Shown one piece after another: positions 24,273-31,902 of a DNA stretch of 64,000 nucleotides. This stretch comes from a virus: IMG/VR virus record IMGVR_UViG_3300029286_000036, positions 1-64,000 of that record; one strand, written 5' to 3'. Position numbers and translations under genes: made by a program. Under the pieces are notes generated by a model. It was not told the origin of the DNA and searched no databases. It saw only the letters and a list, made by a program, of their open reading frames with translations. Position 1 is the first letter of the stretch; each line of letters starts with the position of its first letter.

Positions 24273-25088
24273 TTACTTATCTTCTAAATACACAAATGAT
24301 GTATTATTATTACTTTTTCCATTAAGTTTGCAAATTAATGTACTATAATTTATTTTAAAAAAGAGGGCTACTTCTTTGGCACAATCCCATACTCTCCCCG
24401 TTTTATTATCAATAACTTTTCTTGCTCTATAGCTATTAGACCCTTTATGACTAGCTGATAGTTTCTTTTTAGTTTCCTCAGAATGTTGTTTTCCACTCCA
24501 ACTTGGGGGTCTGTCTCCATTTATCTTATGTGAGATGCTCATTTTTAAACGAGTCTTCTCTGAGATTCTTTTTCCATATAAGCGATGCTTCTCTCCCTTA
24601 TTACTTTCACGAATTTTATTTTTAGTCTCCTCCGTAAGCTTGCTGCCGAGCTTAGACTTACTCATCTTTTCACGAACCTCTTGAGACCTCTTTCTACCTT
24701 TATTTGCATTACCTATTTTTTTAAGAGTTTCCGAAGAGTGTTTCTTGCCGAAAAAGTAATTTTTATTTCCTTTATGGGATTCACTAATCTTCTTGCAAGT
24801 TTCATTGGACTGCTTAATGCCAAGAACCCCTTTTCCTCCTTTAGATAAATTATATCCCTTTTCCAAATTTGTACTATCAAAAAAGGAAATCCAGTAAATC
24901 TCTCTTTCATTTAGCAAATTGATATCATTACAAAATTCTAAAATTTCTTTTATAAAATTTTCTTTACCATACTTTTTAATTGCCTTCTTTAATAATAACC
25001 CACTTCCCAGATAACTACAGTCATTTTTAGTATCTAAACCTATGTAAATCTTATTGTTAATTAAACATGTTGTTTTATATATTATCAT
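24273..25088 (-). CDS. GIY-YIG homing endonuclease with NUMOD3 repeats
   Basis: 271 residues. GIY-YIG start (IIYKTTCLINNKIYIGLDTK, Glu in LNEREIYWI) followed by about five NUMOD3 repeats (NYFFGKKHSSETLKKIG and similar) and a C-terminal helix-turn-helix (CAKEVALFFKINYSTLI). No clear ribosome site. Inserted between the Cas4-like nuclease gene and a small gene. Confidence 0.9.
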   Translation of the reverse strand: MIIYKTTCLINNKIYIGLDTKNDCSYLGSGLLLKKAIKKYGKENFIKEILEFCNDINLLNEREIYWISFFDSTNLEKGYNLSKGGKGVLGIKQSNETCKKISESHKGNKNYFFGKKHSSETLKKIGNANKGRKRSQEVREKMSKSKLGSKLTEETKNKIRESNKGEKHRLYGKRISEKTRLKMSISHKINGDRPPSWSGKQHSEETKKKLSASHKGSNSYRARKVIDNKTGRVWDCAKEVALFFKINYSTLICKLNGKSNNNTSFVYLEDK

Positions 25089-25094
25089 TATTAA

Positions 25095-25880
25095 TTATAT
25101 CCCTAAAATATTCTTGCCACATTTAGTTCTGTACGGGCAGAAAAAGCAGAAATCTTCTGCTTTAGGTGGTAATGTTTTAGTTTTAGTGTGCTGCTTTACC
25201 TGTTCCATCTTCTCTACTATTTTTATGAATAGGTCATCATCTGCTAATACCGTAAACTCTTTTAAAATTCCACTTCCATCTTGTTTCCAATTTTTTTCAT
25301 CTTTTGAGAAATATAAAAACTTTATGCCTTCTACTTTTTTTATTCCACTCAAGGCAGGTATGTAACTAAATAAGTTATCCTCTAATGCCTTATTGAATAT
25401 GTATACGTATACCATTGCCTGTATTCGATGTTCTGGTTTTGGCTCTATTAGCTTTAGCCAATCCTCTCCCTTTATGGATTTATATTCTGCAATCCATAAC
25501 TTATCCTCGATTTTTAGTACGGCATCTATCTTAAGTGATAAGTTTAGTTCGAAATCTTTTAATGGAAACTCGTGGTCAGGTTTATGGGAATACTTACCTA
25601 TTGGAGTTCGACCGTCAGGGAGTACGAAATCTACTAAAATGTTAGCCTTTCTAAAGATTTCTGATAAATATTCATGAATATAGTTACCCATGTCACAGAT
25701 AATCTTATTCTTTCGTGCCATCCCAAAATCTTCTAAAACACAATTGTATGAGTAGAATATCTTTCTTAGACAAGGTGACCCCAAAATAGATGGTTTGAAT
25801 CGTGCACTTTGCTTATAGGTAACAGGTTTGCTATTTTCATCTATTACTTTAAAGAAAATGTCTATCATTGATTTGCTCAT
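25095..25880 (-). CDS. Cas4/RecB-type PD-(D/E)xK nuclease
   Basis: 261 residues. Nuclease core: LKIDAVLKI (Asp119), WIAEYKSIK (Glu132, Lys134) and HRIQAMVY (Gln154), the RecB motif order. Cysteines C37, C245, C248 and C254 (SPCLRK and FCFFCPYRTKC) are placed as in Fe-S nucleases of the Cas4/AddB group. Probably a DNA end-processing exonuclease for recombination or packaging. There is no cas1/cas2 or CRISPR array nearby, so a CRISPR role is not supported. Overlaps the next upstream gene by four bases. Confidence 0.85.
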   Translation of the reverse strand: MSKSMIDIFFKVIDENSKPVTYKQSARFKPSILGSPCLRKIFYSYNCVLEDFGMARKNKIICDMGNYIHEYLSEIFRKANILVDFVLPDGRTPIGKYSHKPDHEFPLKDFELNLSLKIDAVLKIEDKLWIAEYKSIKGEDWLKLIEPKPEHRIQAMVYVYIFNKALEDNLFSYIPALSGIKKVEGIKFLYFSKDEKNWKQDGSGILKEFTVLADDDLFIKIVEKMEQVKQHTKTKTLPPKAEDFCFFCPYRTKCGKNILGI

Positions 25881-26074
25881 TTGTCATCGCCAAAAGTTGT
25901 TTCTATTAACTTGAGCAGTTTTTGTTCATCTTCAAATACTTCAAAATTTTTAATCTTATAGCTTTTAATGAAAACAGAATCTGCATACAAACTGATTTCA
26001 TTGCCAGTTATAAAAGTATGAACACAGGTTGGCTTCCTTAAAAATGTTATTCCTAAAAAATTAAATGATTTCAT
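25877..26074 (-). CDS. Hypothetical protein, 65 aa
   Basis: The ATG at 26074 has GGGAG six bases upstream and overlaps the end of clpP. Beta-rich start (SFNFLGITFLRKPTCVHTF) and acidic helical end. Coupled on both sides by overlaps. Function unknown. Confidence 0.55.
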   Translation of the reverse strand: MKSFNFLGITFLRKPTCVHTFITGNEISLYADSVFIKSYKIKNFEVFEDEQKLLKLIETTFGDDK

Positions 26075-26714
26075 CAACTACTCCCATCTCAAGTAATTCT
26101 TCTGCGGTAAAGTAGGCATCTATACCTATTCCTTTAGTTAGCCAAAATTTTGAATCTTTATCACTAAATTGAGACATCCATTGTGCCCATTGTTTTTCTT
26201 CTTTTTCCAATTCAGCAACAGTTGCCTTCATTTGTGAGTGTCTGCCTTCCATTGCGTAGGAAGCTTCATGCCACATAAATACTGCAAATCTGGAGATTCT
26301 GCGTTTATCTCCACATGCTAATATAAGAGTGGCTGCGGACATTACTTCTCCATAACCTTCTGTTATTATTTGGCATTTAGAGCGTTTAAGTCTTCCAACT
26401 AATGCTAATGCATCTCCGCATGAACCACCTACCGACTTGATTCTTACGGTGATGGCTTGTTTACTTTCTGATTCCATGAAAGATAATCCTGCATCAACTA
26501 TATCAAACATTGGATAAGTAATTTCTTCAGATATAGTTATGATTCTATCTCTAAGATTAACTCCATACTGAAACATGTATTCAAGCTGAATCCCTAGAAG
26601 TCCTAAACCTCCATCATTTGGATTTGGTACTACGTTGACAGCTTCGACTTTTGCATGTCGAATGGGTCGAACTAGCTTACCACTTGGCTTACGATTGTTG
26701 CGTCGGTTCTTCAT
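26061..26714 (-). CDS. clpP: ClpP-like serine protease
   Basis: 217 residues. Matches the ClpP fold: DRIITISEEITYPMFDIV (57-74), a GGSCGDALAL turn (96-105), Ser126 in GEVMSAATLILACG, His149 in MWHEAS and a C-terminal DAYFTAEELLEMGVVDE. In phages ClpP-like proteins serve as prohead proteases or act with unfoldases. A separate prohead protease of another family is present here at 21.5 kb, so this one may have a quality-control or host-directed job. GGAGG site; overlaps the GroES-like gene by 26 bases. Confidence 0.85.
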   Translation of the reverse strand: MKNRRNNRKPSGKLVRPIRHAKVEAVNVVPNPNDGGLGLLGIQLEYMFQYGVNLRDRIITISEEITYPMFDIVDAGLSFMESESKQAITVRIKSVGGSCGDALALVGRLKRSKCQIITEGYGEVMSAATLILACGDKRRISRFAVFMWHEASYAMEGRHSQMKATVAELEKEEKQWAQWMSQFSDKDSKFWLTKGIGIDAYFTAEELLEMGVVDEII

Positions 26715-26970
26715 TTTCTTCCTCCGCTATAGCAATTATATTGTCTTCATCCATTACTTGTACGTCAACTCCTGCCATGCGGACTTCTTCTCTTTTATTA
26801 CCATAATAAACTTTTTGGTCAATCTTGTATTTAGAGCCTTCTGCTACATATTTTATTAAACCTAAGCTCTGAGATACTTCAACTGGTGCAAAAAATACAG
26901 TAGCATCTTTCTTAGACGATTTACCTACTCTTTCAACCGCAATTTTTCCATTTACCATTGTAATTTTCAT
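26689..26970 (-). CDS. GroES-like co-chaperonin
   Basis: 93 residues, the usual GroES size. The first strand (GKIAVERVGKSS), the middle GLIKYVAEGSKYKIDQKVYY and the ending VDVQVMDEDNIIAIAEE follow the GroES pattern (…VLIMSESDILAIVE in E. coli). The mobile-loop region reads KDATVFFAPVEVSQS instead of the usual GGIVL type, so contact with GroEL is probably adapted to the phage chaperonin. A phage GroEL is encoded 31 kb away. The assignment rests on pattern and size. Confidence 0.65.
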   Translation of the reverse strand: MKITMVNGKIAVERVGKSSKKDATVFFAPVEVSQSLGLIKYVAEGSKYKIDQKVYYGNKREEVRMAGVDVQVMDEDNIIAIAEEENEEPTQQS

Positions 26971-26973
26971 ATC

Positions 26974-27495
26974 TTATTTCCTTCTTGAAATTCTATCTAT
27001 AGAGATTTTTGCAGTAAATGTTTTACCATCTTTCTCGAAATCAACTTCTTTTTCCTCAGCTATGCCCATTCCTAACATGCCATTAACTATAGCTACGTCT
27101 AGTTGATTGCCTTGTCCACCAAAATCTACAAATTTTAAGTTTTGTTTATTTGGATAAACTTCTTCTTCTTTAGCTTTAACAGCTACACCACATCTAACTA
27201 CATCGCCAACTTTAATTGTATCTTCAACTTTTACTAATCCCATTCTAAGGTCTTCTATGTCAGCCATGATTGCAGATAGTTCAGGGTCTGTTATTCCCAA
27301 TTTATCTTTTAATACAGTTTCAATAGTCCTAATTCGGTTTGATAATAAAGTAAGTATTTCGTCTATCTGTTCCTGTTGAACTCCTAAATACTGTTGTACT
27401 ATTTCTTGAATGATAGGTTCTACTTTTTCTCTCAATACTAACTCTGCACTTTTTTTAACTTCTTGCGGAAGTCCTGCATCTTTCTTCTTTCCCAT
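26974..27495 (-). CDS. Possible trigger-factor/FKBP-like protein
   Basis: 173 residues. Residues ~1-90 form a helical, coiled domain. The C-terminal part (KVGDVVRCGVAVKAKEEE, then DVAIVNGMLGMGIAEEKEVD and KTFTAKISIDRI) has the strand order of the FKBP-like domain of trigger factor, where a two-function loop precedes GMLGMGIAEEKEV. This is a weak similarity seen by eye. It is the third folding- or proteolysis-type gene in a row with the GroES-like and ClpP genes, which makes a chaperone role plausible. Confidence 0.45.
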   Translation of the reverse strand: MGKKKDAGLPQEVKKSAELVLREKVEPIIQEIVQQYLGVQQEQIDEILTLLSNRIRTIETVLKDKLGITDPELSAIMADIEDLRMGLVKVEDTIKVGDVVRCGVAVKAKEEEVYPNKQNLKFVDFGGQGNQLDVAIVNGMLGMGIAEEKEVDFEKDGKTFTAKISIDRISRRK

Positions 27496-27500
27496 TTTAA

Positions 27501-27707
27501 TTACTCTCCTATTATTTTTTTATCTAACTTAGGCTTTTTAAGTGATTGAGATGGCATGATTTTAATCTTACCATTTATGCTCTGAAAAGTTCTGTTTGGA
27601 TGAAATACCGTACCCTGATTTAGCTTAAGTTGTTGTTCTTTGTCTTCTTTCTTTAAATTAGCTTTGTACTCTTCATAAGTCTCATCTTCTCTTCTGGGTC
27701 TGTTCAT
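27501..27707 (-). CDS. Hypothetical basic protein, 68 aa
   Basis: Starts MNRPRREDETYEEYKANLKK, a pattern of small phage proteins with unknown role; Lys-rich end. GAGGAG site. Sits in the operon between the 157-residue gene and the possible trigger-factor-like gene. Confidence 0.55.
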   Translation of the reverse strand: MNRPRREDETYEEYKANLKKEDKEQQLKLNQGTVFHPNRTFQSINGKIKIMPSQSLKKPKLDKKIIGE

Positions 27708-27710
27708 GTT

Positions 27711-28184
27711 TTATTTCTCCTCTTTTAATCTTATCTTGTCTATATGAACCGTAACCACATAACCTGTTACTGTTGCAACTATAACATTTGGGCAATCAAG
27801 TCCGTTTACTGTGCCTTCTACTTCTCCATTTGGAGTAGAAAGGATAACTGTTTTGCCACCTAAGTTTCTATGCTCAAGTGCAAATGCCATTTTATCTTGC
27901 TTATTTAGGGGTTTTTCTTGAACTACTTCCGTTGGTAGATTTACTTCTGTGGAAGTTTGGGTACTTATTGTAACGGTTTGTTGTTTAGAAGATTCTTCTT
28001 CGTTTTCAATTAAATTTATCATTTTATCAATAAATCTATTCAGTTCTTCCTTTACTTCTGTACATATTGGGGTATTGTACTTCTCTGCCTCTTTATAGAT
28101 AGCCATTTTTATATCCTTATAATAGGATACTTTATCCATTTTTCTTTTAAGTTTCTCTAATTGGATTTCTAACTTAGAAGCCAT
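27711..28184 (-). CDS. Hypothetical protein with beta C-terminal domain
   Basis: 157 residues. An N-terminal coiled coil (KLEIQLEKLKRKMDKVSYYK), a Thr/Gln linker and a C-terminal beta domain (GKTVILSTPNGEVEGTVNGL, then VATVTGYVVTVHIDKIRL) that looks SH3- or KOW-like. Driven by the promoter at 28206-28234. Function unknown. Confidence 0.55.
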   Translation of the reverse strand: MASKLEIQLEKLKRKMDKVSYYKDIKMAIYKEAEKYNTPICTEVKEELNRFIDKMINLIENEEESSKQQTVTISTQTSTEVNLPTEVVQEKPLNKQDKMAFALEHRNLGGKTVILSTPNGEVEGTVNGLDCPNVIVATVTGYVVTVHIDKIRLKEEK

Positions 28185-28205
28185 TATGTACTTACCTCTT
28201 ATTCT

Positions 28206-28234
28206 ATTCTATCATAAGAGGGTAAAAAAGTCAA
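28206..28234 (-). promoter_or_regulatory. Promoter TTGACT-17-TAGAAT
   Basis: Minus strand: AAAAATAATCCTTGACT, 17 bp ending TGA, TAGAAT. Starts the transcript for the genes 28184 to about 25 kb, including the chaperone/protease cluster. Confidence 0.85.
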
Positions 28235-28253
28235 GGATTATTTTTGAAGAAAA

Positions 28254-29153
28254 TTAAGAGAGTTTAGTTTTTATATATTCTGCGAATTTCTCTAAGCCAA
28301 TAAATGAAGTTTTTCCACCGGAAAGCACCTGCCAGCCCTGCTTTAATTCCAGCGGTTGCGCCTCCCTACAGTTAGGGTGGGTTGCTCCTGTCACAGCCTC
28401 GTACTCACTAAATTTTTTACCATAGTTTGTTCCATTGCTTAACAGGGTGCTGAGCCTGTACACTTTAGGAGTTCCATCGCTATCTACATACAATCGTCTA
28501 CATGCTGGACATAGTTTTCCATCCATAACAGAAATACGATAAACGTAAACATCATTAAAATCTTTATCTTTATTATCTTTAACTATTCTATCTATGCTTC
28601 CATTTCCAAGGGCATTGCTCATTTCCGTACTTACTATTCTATCAAAATTCCTTCCAACTTCTCCGCTTGAATCTAATAATTCTGATTTTATCTTTGAAAA
28701 AGTTAAGTCTTCCATCTCTTCCTTTTCTTCTGGAGTTCTATTTGGATTACCTATAACTTCAAACTTATGCTTCACTCCTTCATTCAGTATAACATTACTC
28801 ATATTTGTAATGGTATCTTGTTTTAATTTATCTAGCAATACTTTAAATGTGTTATTTAATTGAGACACCGCATATGCTTCTGTATTAGTTAATAGGATGT
28901 TATCCTTTTGTTGCTTTAGCATTTCCTTGATAGTTGTCGGTATTGTTTTATTCTCCACATTATTTATTAAGTTGTGGACATATATGCTTTTTAGGAAGCT
29001 TTCTTTGTTAGTGGTATCTATTCCCATTCTTTTTAAGTTATTCAATTCTTCTGGAGTAAATACTGAATTTCCAAGTAAAGATACGGTTAAATAATTATAA
29101 TGTTTGTCTATAATCTTTTGTATCTTATTTAAAAGTTGAGTTGATATAATCAT
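28254..29153 (-). CDS. MuF-like minor head protein
   Basis: 299 residues. The C-terminal half has the phage Mu gpF/SPP1 gp7 pattern: RIVSTEMSNALGNGSI, then a metal-type site CPACRRLY, and later THPNCREAQPL. These proteins sit inside the head near the portal and follow the portal gene, as here. Helical N-terminal half. Overlaps the upstream small gene by four bases. Confidence 0.85.
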   Translation of the reverse strand: MIISTQLLNKIQKIIDKHYNYLTVSLLGNSVFTPEELNNLKRMGIDTTNKESFLKSIYVHNLINNVENKTIPTTIKEMLKQQKDNILLTNTEAYAVSQLNNTFKVLLDKLKQDTITNMSNVILNEGVKHKFEVIGNPNRTPEEKEEMEDLTFSKIKSELLDSSGEVGRNFDRIVSTEMSNALGNGSIDRIVKDNKDKDFNDVYVYRISVMDGKLCPACRRLYVDSDGTPKVYRLSTLLSNGTNYGKKFSEYEAVTGATHPNCREAQPLELKQGWQVLSGGKTSFIGLEKFAEYIKTKLS

Positions 29154-29374
29154 TTGTTTTCTGCCTTTAGTAGTTTTTCTATTTCTTTAAGGATTAAACT
29201 CATGGTATCTTGATGCTTTTTAAGAACTTTTTGATGAACTTCGGACATAGCAGGGTCTTCAAACTTGTCATTTGAATGAAGTATTCCGGAAGCTTGAACA
29301 CCAAAGGCTTTAGCTAGTTGCTCTTTGGCTTGTTCTTCTGTTTCGTTTTTTTCGAGAATAATTTTTACTTTCAT
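29150..29374 (-). CDS. Hypothetical protein, 74 aa
   Basis: A short strand then helices (MKVKIILEKNETEEQAKEQL). It sits between portal and MuF genes but has its own perfect promoter. The start codon lies nine bases after the -10 box; the GGAG seen upstream would not be in the transcript. Probably leaderless. Function unknown. Confidence 0.6.
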   Translation of the reverse strand: MKVKIILEKNETEEQAKEQLAKAFGVQASGILHSNDKFEDPAMSEVHQKVLKKHQDTMSLILKEIEKLLKAENK

Positions 29375-29383
29375 ACTAACTCC

Positions 29384-29412
29384 ATTATATCCTACTTTAA
29401 GAATATTGTCAA
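29384..29412 (-). promoter_or_regulatory. Promoter TTGACA-17-TATAAT (consensus)
   Basis: Minus strand: both boxes match the sigma-70 consensus exactly with a 17-bp spacer. It lies at the 3' end of the portal gene and drives the 74-codon gene and MuF. Confidence 0.9.
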
Positions 29413-31457
29413 GAGTTAAATTTGTAGAATTCCACTTTTATAGGACTATTCAGCGATTTGCTTATGCTATCTAAATCTTTAGCATCTGGGTTTTCACTTG
29501 TAAGTATTGATTTAAAAGCTTCATCAGCTTGATTAGTAGGCGCAGGTGCCATCACATTCGACGGCTGCATACCTGCATTCATTTGTTGCTGTTGCATCAT
29601 ATCTTGCTTATTTTTTTCTGCTTTTGCTTCAGCTTTAGCACTAAATTGAGAATACCATTGAAAGTAAACTGAATCGAGAATCACATCATCCATTCCAGGA
29701 ATCGGAGGTAAGTTATCTTCTGCTCTGATTTCGTTTACTGTCTTTTTATACTTAACCTCTTCCTTCTGTCTATTTAGAGCTTCCTGTTCAGATTCATCAT
29801 CTATTCCAACAAATTCTAATTTAAAATCAGGGTCTAGGTTATCTATGATATTCAAGTTGATGTAGTTAGCTATGAATGTTAAAAGAGGTTTTAGCCCTTT
29901 ATCTTTTGAATGACTTAATTTAGATTCTGTATCGCCACCTGATAGTCCGCCACCAGAAACTCCATTTTCTCTTGCGGAAAAACCTATTTCCGAAGGGTCT
30001 ATCTGATAAACAGCGCACATGATTTTTATAAGATACAGCATCCATCCATTAAATTCCATTTCAGAGTGATTTTGATTAAGAGGAATCCAATTAATCTTAT
30101 CAACACCTGCAACTATTGGTGTACTGAAGGAATTACGATTGCCCTTAATCATATGGTACCACTGTTGTCTAATGGTTTCCAGTTTTCTACGATTTATAGG
30201 AGCTTGAATATGTAGTATTCCTTTTGCAGAAAATCCCTGTGTGAAGTAAGCTATGTTGTAATATTCTGTATTCAAGTGAGAAGTTACTATACTCATTAAC
30301 AATTCTAATTCTGATACAGGATATCCATTATTATAGATATCAGTAGTTGCGTTTCTGCAACCCATTTTCATTTCGTCATCGGTGAATGCTCTTTCGATTT
30401 TTCCTCTAATTACTTGAACATATTTATACTTTTCAGCTTCTAATTTTTGTTCATCTAAATTCAATACGTCTTTTTCTTCAACTAAAAATTTAAGCTGCTT
30501 TTCTGAATAAGCATAATCTAAGTTCTGAGTTGCTGTAGGAAAGTTTTTATATTTCTTTAAATCTACTGTAGCAAACTTAATAGTTAATGCATCTACGGGC
30601 ATAAAACTATGCATTACATTCATTTTATCTGGAATTATTTCTGTACATAATCTGTCATATGTTAGAGAATCTCTAACAGTTGCTCTTAAATATGAATCAA
30701 AGTTCCATTTCTTAGTTTCAAAAGGTCTCTCATTCGTATATCCACAGTTTACTATAAAATCTTCTACAATTTTTCTACTTTTTTTGATTTTTTCTTCTAA
30801 TTGTTCTTTTGCCTTTCTATCTATTTCAAAGTTGTAAACTTCAACTTCATCATCTGTGTTGCCATCTTTATCTTCTACTCTTGAACTTTGGATGTCTGGA
30901 TTTGACGTATTTACACTATCTTCATCTGTTTCTGCTTTAACCATTCCAGTAAATAAGTTTCCAGCTTGTGGATTCTGAAGTTGTGATAAAGTGTCTTCTT
31001 TTTCTTTCTTTGCATCTTTTACTTTTTTCTTTTTATCGAATTCTACTTTTAGTTTTTCTTTAATTTCTTCAAGTTGAGTTGCTTCGTCTTTAAGTACGAT
31101 TCTGAATCCTTGTTTATGATTAGATTTAACTAAATTAGCATGATTTGCTACTTGATTTTGACGGGTCTGGATTATAGCTGCTACGATAGTATTCTTAAGT
31201 GACATCTGTTTTAAAAATGCATCTTGAAGTCTATGAGGTTTTTCTTTGTATCCTTGGCTTGCTATTTGATAATTAGGTTCATCTACTACAGCTTTACCAT
31301 AGTACATGTCTTCTTCTTCTTCCTTTACTTCTTTGTTTATTTTGCGGGCTTTTTCCACATTATCAAGGGCTGCTTCTTCTGCCATTGAGCGAGCTTTGTA
31401 TATCTGAGAATCAAGTATAGCTTCGCCGGCATCTAGTATCTTTTTAAAAATCGACAT
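29409..31457 (-). CDS. Portal protein
   Basis: About 682 residues from the ATG at 31457 (AGGAG seven bases upstream); the frame also opens at a TTG six bases earlier. The portal is the dodecameric ring through which DNA enters the head. Portal-like features are the order TerL, portal, MuF, the conserved middle (TPIVAGVDKINWIPLNQN, then WMLYLIKIMCAVYQIDPSEI, then an ENGVSGGGLSGGDTES segment) and a Gln/Met-rich C-terminal tail. Long charged coiled insert at ~140-230. Confidence 0.85.
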   Translation of the reverse strand: MSIFKKILDAGEAILDSQIYKARSMAEEAALDNVEKARKINKEVKEEEEDMYYGKAVVDEPNYQIASQGYKEKPHRLQDAFLKQMSLKNTIVAAIIQTRQNQVANHANLVKSNHKQGFRIVLKDEATQLEEIKEKLKVEFDKKKKVKDAKKEKEDTLSQLQNPQAGNLFTGMVKAETDEDSVNTSNPDIQSSRVEDKDGNTDDEVEVYNFEIDRKAKEQLEEKIKKSRKIVEDFIVNCGYTNERPFETKKWNFDSYLRATVRDSLTYDRLCTEIIPDKMNVMHSFMPVDALTIKFATVDLKKYKNFPTATQNLDYAYSEKQLKFLVEEKDVLNLDEQKLEAEKYKYVQVIRGKIERAFTDDEMKMGCRNATTDIYNNGYPVSELELLMSIVTSHLNTEYYNIAYFTQGFSAKGILHIQAPINRRKLETIRQQWYHMIKGNRNSFSTPIVAGVDKINWIPLNQNHSEMEFNGWMLYLIKIMCAVYQIDPSEIGFSARENGVSGGGLSGGDTESKLSHSKDKGLKPLLTFIANYINLNIIDNLDPDFKLEFVGIDDESEQEALNRQKEEVKYKKTVNEIRAEDNLPPIPGMDDVILDSVYFQWYSQFSAKAEAKAEKNKQDMMQQQQMNAGMQPSNVMAPAPTNQADEAFKSILTSENPDAKDLDSISKSLNSPIKVEFYKFNS

Positions 31458-31467
31458 TCTCAATCTC

Positions 31468-31851
31468 CTATATAACTGCCATTATAATATCTACATTTGC
31501 TGCTGTTCCTGAAGCATTACTAATTGTAAGAGCTGTAAATTCACCTCTGATTGCAAGAGCTGGACATTTTTCCGTAGCTACTCTAGGGTCTAACTTTATT
31601 ATAGTAGCTCCACTATTAAGTTTTATAGTTATAGATTGGTCTGTGAAAATCAGTAAATAGTCTGTAGTTGCAGCAGGTAGGGTTATTGCTTGGTTTGTTG
31701 CTCCATTTGCTATTACCGTATTTTGTCTAAAAACCTGAGTAACATCAGTCTCTTCTACATATTTTGAAATTTTATCTGCATCTGATGGATAATTTGTTAA
31801 TGTTCCCTGATAACTTTGCCATTCAATTGTTAATTTAGTTTTAATTGACAT
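31468..31851 (-). CDS. Small beta-rich virion protein
   Basis: About 127 residues from the ATG at 31851, which has TGGAG upstream. Composition (NTVIANGATNQAITLPAATT, then SGATIIKLDPRVATEKCPAL) is typical of a capsid-associated or fibre-like beta protein. It lies between TerL and portal with an extended -10 promoter just upstream. No family recognised. Confidence 0.5.
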   Translation of the reverse strand: MSIKTKLTIEWQSYQGTLTNYPSDADKISKYVEETDVTQVFRQNTVIANGATNQAITLPAATTDYLLIFTDQSITIKLNSGATIIKLDPRVATEKCPALAIRGEFTALTISNASGTAANVDIIMAVI

Positions 31852-31893
31852 TTTATTTTTCTCCAAATAAGAAAGTATCTAATACTACCATTA

Positions 31894-31902
31894 ATTATAC
31901 CA
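31894..31902 (-). promoter_or_regulatory. Extended -10 promoter TGGTATAAT (late type)
   Basis: Minus strand ACTGTGGTATAATTAATGGTAG, overlapping the TerL stop codon, no -35 box at 17 bp. Precedes the small virion protein and portal genes. Confidence 0.6.

Noticed and set aside
7231-25088. NUMOD3 repeats as a new repeat-protein system
   Set aside because: They occur with GIY-YIG or EDxHD cores and are the known DNA-binding repeats of homing endonucleases.
25095-25880. CRISPR adaptation gene (cas4)
   Set aside because: Only the nuclease family fits. No cas1, cas2 or repeat array is visible, and such nucleases are common in phage recombination systems.
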